Origin: Amphiura filiformis
Taxonomy: Eukaryota; Echinodermata; Ophiuroidea; Amphilepidida; Amphiuridae
Direction of reading: 5' to 3'
Length of the DNA stretch: 64,000 bases
NCBI RefSeq assembly: GCF_039555335.1
Contig: NC_092628.1
Coordinates: 57,895,547-57,959,546, forward strand
Part shown: in pieces, positions 41,683 through 54,900 of the stretch
Layout of the letters: the number at the start of each line of letters is the position of its first letter
Position numbering within the stretch: the first letter of the stretch is position 1
Program-made: the position numbers and the translations under genes
The notes under the pieces: generated by a model
What the model was told of the DNA's origin: nothing
What the model saw: the letters and a program-made list of their open reading frames with translations, nothing else
The model's database searches: none

Positions 41683-42717
41683 TGTAGTGAACATTCCAGT
41701 CATTTTGTGTCTAATGGGAGACAAGCAGCTTCTGACTTTCTGTTTATTTATTATATAAAATGTGATAAGAAAGTAATTTAATAGTCATACTTTCTCATCA
41801 CATATATGCTGCAAAGTGACACATGAGGACTGAATGCAAGTCAACCTTAATCACACTTCTGGAGTCACAAGGGGCAAAATGACAAGTATGATTTTGCCTT
41901 TGTGACAACATCTGCTGGGCAGTGTTCATTAATGTTGTGCATTTCAGGTTTGTCAGGATTGCCATTATGAGCCATGATTACTTGCATTGTTATCCATTAC
42001 ACAATGTGGTAAACCTAGGTGAATGCTTAGAAGGTATTCTCTTTTGTAATAAAAAGTCCAAAACATGGATACAAAATCACTGTCTGGTAGCTAGCATCAA
42101 CTAACGTGAGAGAGATATCTATTATCTTTGTTTTTTGTTTTTTTAATAGTAACCTAAGATAAATTAGAACAACACAGAAAAGGAAGCGTCTCTTAAAAGA
42201 GGGGTTTGTTTTTAAATGTTATTTCTATCAATTAGTGCAATTATGTAGTAAAGGTACCCTATACTTATTGTCTAATAACTTAAAATATCAACAAAAATCA
42301 TGTCTACCTTGTCTCAGCTAGCTCTTATTTGATTTATGAAATCAAGAAAAAGAGGTTTTTAAATAGCAACTAAATCATGAAACACTGAAATAAACATGGA
42401 TATAGTTGCAAAAGATGATAATTTTCTACACAAAATGTTTTTAAATCTGTGTTTAAGTAATTGATACAGGGATTGTTACTGTTTTGGCCCTTGTATGACA
42501 TGAACATGTTCCTAAGTTAAGTTTATACTTACTATGCGGTTTGATGATTTGGCAAATTTGCTTCTGTACTTATGGCACATGTAATGTGCATGACCCTGTA
42601 CTCACCCATTCTCAAGCCCTGCTATGAGCATTCATTAATATGTCATGGTATATGATTTGACAGCACGCAGCATTGCACAAGTATTATGCACATTTTAACT
42701 TTTGTGATGAAACCAAT

Positions 42718-42904
42718 TGACCGTTTCGGTAACTCTCAGAACTCCTTGCGGTTAGACTCGAAGAATGTCGTCATTTGACATCCCTCTAATGCGCACAGCA
42801 CATCGTTTAGCTAACATCGCTACTGCGCATTGGAAGTTGGTGTGATGTCAAATGACAACATCTTGGATCTAACGCAAGGAATTTTAGGATTTACCAAAAA
42901 GGTC
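42718..42904. mobile_element. Palindromic MITE with GACCGTTTCGGTAA-type termini
   Basis: GACCGTTTCGGTAA on the left faces TTACCAAAAAGGTC on the right. Internally, CTCCTTGCGGTTAGA faces TCTAACGCAAGGA and GTCGTCATTTGACATC faces GATGTCAAATGACAAC. Confidence 0.75.
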
Positions 42905-45900
42905 AATTCATATGCAAAAAAGGAGACCATTTGTTTTTGCTCATTGTGGGGTTGAGTTATGATTGTGAAGCAAGTATTGACAATTATTTACAGTACCGAT
43001 ACTGTGTAACTCTAAAGCCCACATAATTGCATGATAGACTATGAACAGATTTTTGTTTCAGTATTTTGATTCCATTCCCTTTTTAAATGCAATTTTGATC
43101 ATGCATATGTTGCTCGGCTTCTTTTGATCTTTGTACTATGGCTTTATTTTCTTATTTGGACATGCGGAAAAAATACCATATGCATATACAATCTGGTTGT
43201 GCGTTCCTTTATCCTTTTGCCAACCTTTTTGCACCCCAAAGTTGACTACAAATGATTGAAAGTATAAAGGTATATTAGTACATGTTTTGCCATACAAGGG
43301 CCAATTTGTTAAAGGATGTTGAAAATTTACACATAACAGTAGATCAATGAATAGAAAGTCAGTATTAAATGTCAATATAATTGTATGGATCAGTATATAC
43401 GGTAGTATGAAACACAATGAAATGAAATAGTATTATCCTCTATTGTGAACCAGGGTCTGGATTTACAAGCCTAACATACAAAGATTGGTCTTAGGTCCAC
43501 ACACTCATTTGAGGCTTATTTAGGCTAAGATATATCAAAGTGTCTAAATTGGCCTGAGACTTAGCATAGTGTTGGAATGCATGAATGGCAGGCATCTTGG
43601 TGCCTATGTTGACATAAAAACTCAAGCAAGTACTCCAATGTGAATCTAGACCCTGGGGGTTGTAGTCCTAATTATATACTAGGTGTGGCAGACAGCACCA
43701 GATTCAAATAAACAATTTCAGTCACAAAATGGATGTGGATGGATCTTTAAAAGTTGTGTACTTGAAAAACATAGCATAAACCACTTTCCACCATTAAATT
43801 TGTTTCTTTCATTGTTGTTTCTGTTTGTGCCAAGTTGGTCATTTTATAACTTAATCAGAGTACTGTATAACTCTGGTGTAAACAGGGCAAAAATTGTTGT
43901 GACTACAACCAGGATTACAAGACATAATTACACATTGACAGAGACTGTGAAGTCCTCGACAGTAAGTATCCAGATTCAATGTAAAGCAGGGCTAACATAA
44001 GGCTAGTGTTTGTAGAATCTTTTCAAAGTAGCCCTAATAATAAAAAAAAATATGTTGAGCTTTGGTGTAAAGCGCGCATTGGGTTTGGGGCTTACGTTTG
44101 GTTCAAGGGCCTTGTAGGTTGAAAGACAAAAGTCTTGTGTATTCTTGGACGTACAATTTTTCCCAACTAGTGCAAATGTGACCAAATACTTGAACACCTT
44201 TAAATACCATCATTCCATTCTGAATTTTATCATTTCATCTGTATCTTTGTAAGTGTCATTATAAGGGAAGAGATTTGAATATGATGAAGATGTTTCTATG
44301 ACAACATGATAGTATTAAGATAAAATCCCACAATAATTAATAGGTGCATATAGTACTAAATATCGTGCATGCTGTTATGATATTTAGAATGAAATATTTT
44401 GTTATTTATTATTGTGCTTATTTTATGTTTTACAATGGTACAGTTTCAACTTTTAAATTAGTAAGTAATGAACACAGTCACAAATCATGTTGAAGAAAAT
44501 ATTTCATGAATTCACAAATCATGGTTACAAAGAATATTGCAATGTATCAGCTAGTGGGGTTTGTGTAGAAAGCGTGAACTAAAATGTATGCCAAAATCGA
44601 TAGATAATCAGATACATAAATCTATTATGCAGGTTTCATTGTAGAAAACATGAAGATCATGTTAAATCAACTTGTGGTCTTGGCATTGTATGGTCATACC
44701 ACAGGGTTATTTCTGTATGCACATTCATCATGCACAGACCGTATGTAATCAGACATACCTACTACCAAAGGCAATTTTAGGTTTCTGAACTGCAATGTAT
44801 GGTAGCTTGTTTTATTTACAGTATAACTGCAAAAGGGAGTAAGAGTGCCACTTGTTTGTTTTTATCTCCGTATAGTAAGTGCTCAGTGCATGCTTCATGC
44901 ACTGACCATGTGGAAATGAATATGCTTGCTTACTTAATCTCATTCCACGATTTGGACATACTGAAATCTCTCCCAACATAGAGAGTTCTGTTAAGAGGGA
45001 GAACTTAACCAAACAATTGCCCCATGAGATTTAAAACTGTTCTGTCCCTTACTGTTATTCTGAACGTTCCGATGCAATAACAACAACAAAAAAGTTGAAA
45101 AAAATCACAAAATTGGAATCTAGATCCACTTGAATTAGTAAAACAGGGTGATTTTTGGACACAAATTTTAGATTTAATTCTCTTTGCTCTGCCAGTATAA
45201 AATGCATTAGATGCATAAATGTTTGAACAGTGTCGCACATTAATGGGATTAGGTACAAGCTGCATTACAACCTTTTGCATTCATTTAATAATTAGTGAAA
45301 GGTCAGGGAGGTAGGGTATTATATTATACATGTACAAGTATAGAATAGTATAGACCAAAGCAAAGGAAAGCAATGTTCCGAAATGCATTCAGAATAGTGA
45401 TATATGAAGGAAGAGTCATCTTGAACATATGACATGGTATGATATTAAAGGGCCTATGTGCAATGGCTGAAAACACAGGTTTTAGATGAATTATTATTAT
45501 GTTGTTTATGTTTTTAAAACACTATATTTTGTTACAAACCATTTACAGTTGTGTTTTTTGTTGATATTGATATGCTTATACAGAAAGGGAGACTTATATC
45601 GCAGTTGTGGGGATTTTAACTTATATTTTAGAGTTCTAACACATCACATGGGGTGGTCGTTAAGCAAATAATGCTATGTAGTGTGTACTAAGTAAGCACA
45701 GATTGCTTTTACCCAGTAGGTGTACATTAAGTTAATATTAAGATCAACCCAGATGGTTTTCATTGGTGGTATGCACCTACTTTGGGTAAAAATGCATCTC
45801 AGTCTCTTATTTGAGTTTTAATATGTATGATTAATTTTGTGATTCAATGCAAGAAGGATATATTGTAATTATTTGAACCATGTTTAAGCAGGGTAACTGA

Positions 45901-47300
45901 TTCATTACTGATTACCAAATAATGATTATTACTGTACTTTTACAGTACAATTTTTCTTAATATTCAAATTTTTGGATCAATATGCTTTTAATATCAAATG
46001 ATTATATAATTAGTTCCAAATACTACAAATTAGCTTCTTAATAGAGTAAGCTGTGTCAGCAAATGACTCTATGAGATGCCTATCTTGCATTTGAGACAAA
46101 ATTGATCCTTAAATGTTAAATATAAGAGAAAGATAACAGGTGTCGTGTGACATTTTGCATCTTGGACTATGAAGCGATATATCACATCTTGAGCCAAAAC
46201 TCATTGTGCAATTTAATACTGCAGGTCTGTATGTAGTACACAATTATATCACTTTGTCAGGTACTATAGAGTACTACACATTCCTTGTGGTTTTCAATGC
46301 TAATTTGAGAGTGTATGAAATTATGTACAGGTGTCGTGTGACAAAGTCGGCATATAATTTTATAGATTCTCAAATCATTAAATAACCGTTATAGAACGTT
46401 ACTGACAAACCTTATGAGCAATGAGACAACAGTGATTCAGTTTTGTAATGAATTATTTGTTACTTATTCAGCAATCGGTGTGCTGACCTTATCAAGCAAA
46501 TCTTTATTAGTTTGATATTATTTAAAGATTTTTGTACCACAATTTTAAATGCAATTTCATATTTTAAAAGATAAAAACACAAGTGTTTATATACAAATTT
46601 GGGGAATATTGTTAAAAAGGAAGATTTGAGGAAATGTTAGTGTCAATATAAAATTTAAAATACATGATATCAAACCACGATATAGTAAAAGTATACCATT
46701 TTATTTATGCTTTTCTCCGCTATCATTTAAAGGTTTAATAATGCTTGTCATTTTGTGCTCAGTAAGGTTGACAGTTCAAATTTGACTACTTATTATATTA
46801 TCAATAATGTGAATTGATTTACTTCAAATGCAAGAGTTTCTTTTGAGGGCTTAAGCCACACTGACACACTGTTGTGTTTAGAAAGTACATCTTTATGACT
46901 ACTTTCAGCAAAAATTAAGCTTGTTAATTGGTTATTTGTAAAAAGCATTTAATTAAACAGAAGCTAAAATAATGTCGTCTTATAAAAAAGACAGGTGCAA
47001 TGTGCCTCAAACAGAATTTTGATCAGTGTACCAAGTTGGTGGATGTACTTCTCCTAATTTTAATTTATTTAAAACGTCTGAGACAGCTTAAATGTGTCTA
47101 AAGCATGATCATATTTCTGAGAAAAATATTGTAAGCCTCTTCAGTTCAGATATAATCATTACAAATCGCATTAACTCTCTCAGAGTGTGGTAAACATGTT
47201 GGTTGTAAGTGGCTAGTAGCCCCAGTCCATCTGAGATGGGAGATGAATACTCTTGCAGGGGTTATACCTATCATCAAGAACAAACTCTTCACAGTTGATA

Positions 47301-47927
47301 GTAAACACAGCCAAAAAAGAAAGTCTCCAGTAGTTCCATCACCATTTAATCAGATTCGGATGAGTTTATGGCAAAATAATTTATATAATAATTTTCTATA
47401 CACTTTCCTGCGAAGATTGATACCAAATTTGATATCAAAAGTTTAATCATCATGAGCAAAGAGCCGTTGTTTGGAAATTCGTGCAATTTTAAAATGACAA
47501 ATTACGAATTGACCACGCAAAAATCAATGCATGGTATCAGCTTATTATGTGGCCTGACGCATGCCCGTACAGGAATCATTGTACCCTTGCCTGCGCACAA
47601 TTGAAAGAGCGGGGTATTTGATTTGCATTTTGACATGCATGGGCAAACCTTTAACCTGCCGGCCTATTCAGGCGACGTAATTCTTGGCACTCACGCTAGC
47701 TCTGCTACGTGATACAATTCCCTATATGTCATTTTTAAAATTGCACGAATTTCCAAACAAATGTTTCTATGCTCACGATGATTAAACTTTTGATATCAAG
47801 TTTGGTATCAATCTTCGAAGGAGAGTGTATAGAAAATTATTATATAAATTATTTTGCCATAAACTCATCAGAATCTGATTAAATGGGGATGGAACTACTG
47901 GAGACTTTCTTTTTTGGCTGTGTTTAT
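47301..47927. mobile_element. Long foldback element with about 200-bp arms
   Basis: The left arm starts AAACACAGCCAAAAAAGAAA and runs to about 47500. The right arm, about 47730-47927, ends TTTCTTTTTTGGCTGTGTTT. The arms are close to identical, so both translate to the same short frame (including KRKSPVVPSPFNQI); that frame is a by-product of the inverted repeat. The central 230 bp is unique and GC-richer. Confidence 0.83.
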
Positions 47928-49356
47928 AATAGGTTGTCTTATACATCTGATGTCGGTACAACTTAAGCATGCTTATTATTAGGCCAGACACCTCATGTGA
48001 TATTTTCTATTCTTACTTACTTACTCTAACTGCAGGGACAGTACAACCCTGTTATGACAAAATGATTTCATGTAGTATATACTTATCAATCACCATACAT
48101 TCCTCTCAGTGCCATTGTTTAGTCATTACAAGGAGTTTATAGGATTTGAAATTAAGTAACATATTCAATTGTAGCTAAAGTAGAATTCAAACTGACAATC
48201 TGCTGATTGTGAGGTCCAAATTGTGCGCTTGGCAATACAATCTATTTAGCCTGATAATGACTGAACTGACATTGTGATTATCAATATCTTAGCCTGGTCC
48301 TGTTGACACATGGCATTTGGATCATAGATAGAGTTTTCATAAATCACAAAGCTAAAGTATGTGTAATTGGGATTTTGCATTTTAATCATTTTTGAATATA
48401 CACCATTTGTTGCGCGATTCTCTCAATTTTTCAAGGTAACCAAAATGGGGAACTGCAAATTATATACCATATGGAATATCTGTGTTACAACACACTTTGA
48501 ACACTTCTAGGGTTCATTGGATGTCAAGTGTAGTATAATATTCCAATTGTTTGTGGACATTTTGGGTACTATATAATATTCCAACTTGTCCATGTAACAT
48601 CTTTTCTTTAGCATCCATGGTTATACAGAATCTCAAGGATTTATACCATGGAATGAAAAAAGTGGGATGGAGCTATCATAAATATACCTGGGAGTGAGTT
48701 TTAGTATTTTTGTCAAAATATATTCAAATAGTCCTCTTATACCAATAAAAATGTGTATGAAAAATGACAAACTCTGATAAAGAATGTATGGTGTTTGGAA
48801 GGTGCATTTTAATTGACACTTTTGTCATAGCAGGGTGCAAATTGTAAAGCTTGTAATCTGTTTATGTGTCTTGTTTCTGGTTTTGTTTGGTAGACCTTGT
48901 GAATGTAAAATATTAACTATAACAAAAATCATGTCACAGTTTTTAAGAAATTGAAAGATAAAACAGTGTTTGTTTTTTCTCTGTATTTGTGCAACTTGTA
49001 TAAATATGGATATACTATTAACTGTACAGTGGGGCTTAAAAGTTTGCCAGATAATTTGGCCCAGGATATAAGTGTAGCCACTGCTGAATATGCAGTACTG
49101 CATTCTGGGTAATAATTGCTATGGCAACAACACAATCCAGGAATTGAATAAATTGACAAAATAAGACTATCACATTTTATAAGGTGTATTTCTTGTGTTT
49201 AATATTTGTAGTATGAAATGATAGGAGTTCATGCTATATCATTACCAGTTTGACAGAGTGCGGAATGCAGATTTGTCTCTTTGTTAAATTCATGTTATGT
49301 ATGACTTCTTTTGAATTATAAATAAGGGACCACACAAGATAGAGCAGCATATCAAT

Positions 49357-49850
49357 TGCGTAATGGCCGAGTGGTTAAGGCGTTGCGCTGTCAGCCGGGA
49401 GATACAATCGGTGAGAGTTCTAGCCTTGGGCTTGTCTTATTAGGTGGAAATTCTCTTCCCTCCCAAAAGGTTCCTATATGGTCGGAAATCCTTCAATTAA
49501 GTTCAGTTACATCACAGAATTTAATTGTAGAATTTCTTCTCGCCCCCATACACTGCTTAGCATGTGCAGATAAGTGGTGTATATATGTGCGATGTCCGTG
49601 GTTCGGAAGTCATGTAAAGCCGTTGGTCCCGTGTTCAGGAGGATTTATCCCTGTGCACATTAAAGTGTCAGAGCTATTCGAAAAGAGAAGGGGGACCATC
49701 CCCGGTTCTGATATCTGCACTCAACCCTCTAGGTTCAAGAGGACAAGATGGGCGCAATATAATGTAAGTTGTCTACCCATAAATCCAGTAGAACTAGAAC
49801 GATGGAATGTATTTATTCAGTGTGATAAGTGAGTGAAAGAGGGCAACAGA
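49357..49850 (+). mobile_element. tRNA-derived SINE, leucine/serine-type head
   Basis: TAATGGCCGAGTGGTTAAGGCG (49361 on) is a strong A-box and D-arm. A degenerate B-box, GAGAGTTCTAGCC, follows about 45 bp later. The body includes CATGTAAAGCCGTTGGTCCC. A 158-codon open frame runs through it but shows no protein domain and starts within the tRNA-like head, so it is not called as a gene. Confidence 0.72.
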
Positions 49851-51906
49851 GGGCTAATCAATGGTTCAGTACTGCATTGCTGATACCTGTTCTAATAATT
49901 CAATAGAATACATGGCGTAAGATGAATTTAACAAAGGGACAGGTCTGTATTCGGCACTCTAAACTCATAATAGTATGAACTACAGCATGGAGTCTTGAAA
50001 GCAGTTGTGCTCATAATCTTTTTTAAGGCCCATTCATAAACTGCATTTCCCAAATTGGCATCTGATACAATTTCCCAAAATGTGGCTATGGTTTTGCTGG
50101 AATGGCAGAATGATGCAAATGAGATATGCATATGTAACTGCCATGCAAGACCCAGATGGAATCATTGGCATTTGCATAATTGTCATATTTTACTAAAATC
50201 CTAATCCAAAATTTACAGCAGTTTAATGCAACTCAGGAGGTCACACAGCGATATTTCATCTATTGACCATGTACCAAATTATTATTTCTCTACTGGACTC
50301 GAACCCAAGACTGCATTGTACTTTATTTCAAGGTTGTACCAAGCACGGCCAGAGCATGTTCAAGAGACAATACCAGGCATTTATCATGAGGGCTACCATG
50401 CTGGTTTCATGAATACTCGGATTTACTCTTTTGTTCATATTGCTAACAGAGTATTCTTGTGATGAGTTTATAAAAATCGCTCAAAGAACTTTAGTTTAAC
50501 TGATACCACGAGGTATATTTACATTCCATGCTATTATTCGGTACTTAACTGCAAACTGAAACTCGCTTCTATTAACCTCTACTTGTTCAAGTATGTCTGT
50601 GTACTGTAGTACATCCGAAAGCATGCCGAGGCGTGGAATATGTAGTAAAAGGCAGGTCCGATAAAATCCGAAGAAATGGCCAAATTGATGGTTGAAGGCG
50701 GAAAAATCCGCTAAAAGGCGGAAGATGCCATATGCATGCATGTGTGCATTGTACTTGTATACACCCTAGAAAACTTCCAAAATTCTCAACAAAACTCAAA
50801 AAATATTCTAAAATTGGAATACAAAATGTCATCATCATATTGGCCTTTGATGAACATTTTAGAAAAATAGCCCTTCGGAAATTGATTGAATCTATTCAAA
50901 TATTAACCCATTTATTTCCACAATACAGTATGTATTCTTGGGAATATGAGAGTTGTAAAATGATCTTCTACATGAATGGTTTTGTTTTGAAAGTGGTTGT
51001 ACGGATAGTTTTGCATAGTTTAGTTACTCGGGATGTTTCGGAAATGCCTCAAAATATCGCCGTCAAACATATCCGTATATCAAGAGATGGCGCTATTTTT
51101 TGGGTAGGGAAATATCGCTGTGGGTCATCACATGCAGTAAGTTGCAGTGACTTGTAACACTTCACAGCAAGGCAACTTGATTTGGCAATCCAGAGTGTTT
51201 GAAGTAACAGGATCAGAAGCAATTTGAGTATTTCTTTTAAGGCAAGTTAAATGTAAAGGGATCGCTGTCAGCCGTTATGGGCCTGGGGGTGTCATGAACA
51301 CAATTTCCCCCATTTTTTGCCGACAGAATTCGTGAAATAGTTAACCCCAATTTTGTTTGTCCAAAAATCTAACCAGCATAGTCCTTGCATTGCATGCACA
51401 TTCATGTGCTTGTTAAGAAACATGTGACACCAACATATTTAATGTGATAGGAAAAAATAGAAAGTGTGGGTAATGATGTCATTAATCAGGACATTTTTTT
51501 AAATTGATTGTTTTTAAGTAATATAATTACCACCAATTCCTTTTCATTTTTGATATGCAAAAGATTCTACAGAAAGTTGATATATTGCATTTTCTGGGCA
51601 ATTGCTTAACGGGCTATATATCCATGGGTTTAGTGTATTATTTTGTAATACTTGCAGCATGTCAAAATATCACAGATATGATTGTATAAAATACATGAAT
51701 AGTTATTAGGAAGGGAGAAAACTGACAGTTGACTAGGAAGGGGGGAAACTAATCAACAAATAAGGATAATTCAATTGTGTGATTGAAAGAACTAAAAATA
51801 TGGATAATAGTCCCAATTTACAAATCTTTGCAGTCACAGGGTGGCACATATTGATGTAAATGAAATTATTTCCATTGTACCAAATACAGCAGCTGCAACA
51901 CTCTGT

Positions 51907-51957
51907 TCACAAATGAAGTTTTTCTATAGCTATTTCTGTCAAGCTCCTCCTTGAAAA
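51907..51957 (-). CDS. ACSF2: ACSF2-like last exon, with stop
   Basis: On the minus strand, acceptor TTTTGTTTTCAG; phase 0. It encodes FSRRSLTEIAIEKLHL and ends TGA at 51909-51907. Human ACSF2 ends in a comparable stretch ending HLNL. With the preceding exon it reads GK-FSRRSL, the end of the ANL C-terminal motif. Confidence 0.9.
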   Translation of the reverse strand, partial: FSRRSLTEIAIEKLHL

Positions 51958-54900
51958 CTGAAAACAAAAGAGAACAAAATCACTATAATCAAAATATCTA
52001 ATTCTTGATAATATGAGCCCACTTTGTACGCACAGATATTTGCATTGAGCATACAATGGGATGACCATATTATTATGGAGTAAGTGTGACTGTTGAGAAC
52101 TGACCAATAAAAATGTTCAGGTCGTTGTAAACTTTGAATTATTAAAATTTAAAACAAAATATGGGTGTGGGACTTCTTTTTGTGAACAAATCAGAAAAAC
52201 CACTAAATTTGACAAATGTAACCATAGTTTCCTCTCTGATTTTCATCATGTGTATTGGTAAGATGCAGATCAATGAGAATTGTGTGCGTAATGGCTTGGA
52301 TATGTGATGCAACAAAATGATACTCACTTTACCCGTCTCTGTTGTTGGAAATTGGTCTACCAAGATGACATATTTAGGCATCAGCAAAGCATACACCTGC
52401 AATCAATTCATAAATACAGTGCTTGATATTATTGAAATAGACATTTCCATCTTAGGCAGGTCCATCCCAGGAAAAGAGCTACTTGAATCTTGGATTTAAG
52501 TAAAAATTGAGGTTGCTCCTGGGCTTATTTTACTTCTTTCATCCAAAGTAACATACATGCCAAGTATGTTTTTGGTAGGAAAAAGCAGTAGTTTTGTTTT
52601 CCTGGGATGGATCTGCCTATCTTGACAGCTTCACATTTGATCATCTTGGGCCCATATTTTGAACATGTATAAAGTTTAAAATATTATTTTGGTCCTTTGT
52701 CAATAATTGCTTGTCAATGTTATACTTTATAAACCACCGATATGTATTAAATTACCTTTCCGCGGCAAAATTCCTTCACATCATCTTCAGTTACCTTACT
52801 ACCATCCTGCAGTCTGGAAATAGAAACAAAGAGAAAGTGGAAACGCAGTTTTCAAAGGTTTGGTAATGAACTTCAGCTCTGAGACTAAGCTATACCAAGT
52901 AAATATTAAATGAAAAGGAATAACAATATGATGTCAGTTTGACACCAATCTGTGAACGCGTCATACCTGCCTGAACTACCTTAATATATAATGACAGAAC
53001 AGCGCTGTGATCTGTACTCGTCTAAAATACCGTAATTTGCAGTGTATAAGCTGTGCCGCTAATGACCCTTACAACACGAAAATGACATAACTTGTACAAC
53101 AGCAACGTTTATTAAGCCTCAAGGTCAGCCAAAATGCTGTGTGAGTCACATCTATTGTATTCTAGTGGCAAAAGTCTTGAGTTTTAATAAAATTCCCTTT
53201 AAAAGGAAAGCCAGCCTCAATGTAGAAGAGGTCTTGTAATTAGTTTTGGTCAATGTGAAAGGCATTTTTAGGATCACGGCTTACTACATCCATGTTACAT
53301 GTACACTGAAACTGCAGAAAACATTAACTCCTAATCTCATGTCAACTCTTTAATTCATTATTGTTCATTATTATGAATTCATTATTGTTCTCTAAATTGT
53401 TCTGTTCTGTTTTTTTTTTTTTTTTTTTTTTTTTTTTGTCTTTTCAGCTTTTTACCCACGATATCTCAATTTCCAATTTTTAATACCATAACTTACTTAA
53501 CTCAATATCTTCGCTTAGGAATGTCCGATTTTATTGGGGAAAACGGCGTTGTGGAGCAAAATAGCTCTTTATGTGAAAGCCTCCAAATTCATAAGCTGTC
53601 AAAAGATGTCTGTTTTTGACATGATACGCCACATTTCTTAAAGACCCATTCAGTGATCCCAGCGCAAGAGTAAAAAAAAAATTAAAATTGTTTATAAATT
53701 GCTTAAAAGAGAAGGATAGGCCTAAGTCATTCAAATTGTCATTTGGTATTTTTGAAATGCCAAATTTGGCAAAAAAACGAAGAAAACAGCAGTACTGACG
53801 AAGTTCAAGCCCCGCCATTCAAATAAGCAAATTTTCAAACATTTTAAATTCTGTGTGATCCAATCATTACTTAAAACGTAAAGTATGGTATGAGAGTAGA
53901 TTTAATTCCAGCGTTAGATTTGGAATGATACTTACATGATGAAGGCACAGATCTCTTCTCCTGTTCTGTCATCAGGAACACCCGTCACCTACATATACAC
54001 AAGCAAACAAAGCAGTGAAACAAAGGGGGGCAAAATAGAATTTAAATATTTATTAATTTATCAGGAACTCCCGTCCTGGGCTCAAGTATAAAAGCAGTGA
54101 AACAGGGGACAAAATGGAGTTTACATATTTATTAATTTATTGGGCTACAGATAGATAAATAGTATGCCTCGTAACTCACCACGGCTCCTGCAATCTCCTG
54201 ATGTTGATATAAAACTATTTCAAGCTCCAGCGGGGACAGACTGACAGCCTCTTTGATAATGATATCCTGCAAATTGTTACAATTAAAGAAATCGTTTCAG
54301 AGATCCATCACAAAAAAAACTTAATTTTGAAAAACACTTGCATAAACATTTTTGCTGCTAACATTTTTCACGTATCATTTTGAAACTCGAGTTATTCTAT
54401 TAATTAACAGGTAACAAATATCACAAAGTATTATTAAAAATTGACAGTACTCAATTAAAAACCATGAATTATAATAATAGGGTTCATGCTAACCTTGATT
54501 CGTCCTAACATTGTGATGTATCCAGCCGCGTCCATTTTGGCTAAATCTCTGCAAAACATTATACCATTAAGTGTGGCAAATTATATAGTCAATTTTGATA
54601 TGGGTCTCGATCTCAAGGTATTTTTTACCTGTCATTCATGTCATTGCCAAGTGAATAGCTCATCAAGTTTCCTTGATTTTTTCGGGGGGTCATTAATTGG
54701 AAAATTTGCATACAATTTGCATTTATTTGCCCCAAATAAAGTGATTTGTACTTTTGACTAGGGGTAAAAAGTCCAAATGGAGGGGATATGCCCGCCCTTA
54801 GCACCAGAACTGCCAGTTTCAGCTTCTCACTTTTCGGTAAAACACCGTTTCATACCGTATAAATTCGGTTTCTTTTTAGCATTTCTGAATGCACAGACTT

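Larger units (their letters stand above)
36367..51906. other. 15.5 kb between the convergent genes: SYK 3' UTR and intergenic
   Basis: No coding exon is supported. SYK 3' UTR must begin here; an AATAAA at 38776-38781 is one candidate poly(A) signal among several. Contents seen: (GAAT)n at 36441-36467; palindromic elements at 38594-38733, 41486-41682, 42718-42904 and 47301-47927; a 17-bp direct repeat at 46136/46327; and a SINE at 49357-49850. Confidence 0.7.
52814..53935 (-). other. ACSF2-like intron with poly-T and two repeats
   Basis: Contains a 28-T run at 53410-53437, a repeat copy at 53446-53635 related to the outer element of SYK intron 11, and another dispersed repeat at 53636-53815. 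Confidence 0.8.

Noticed and set aside
47243..47991. Paired 67- and 69-codon frames as two related small genes
   Set aside because: They are mirror images created by the two arms of one foldback element.
49356..49832. 158-codon plus-strand open frame, the longest in the window
   Set aside because: It begins inside a tRNA-like A-box and runs through a SINE body, and the translation shows no domain. Best explained as a chance frame in a repeat.
50732..51157. 141-codon open frame
   Set aside because: No recognisable motif, no flanking splice structure, and composition typical of random AT-rich frames. Not called.
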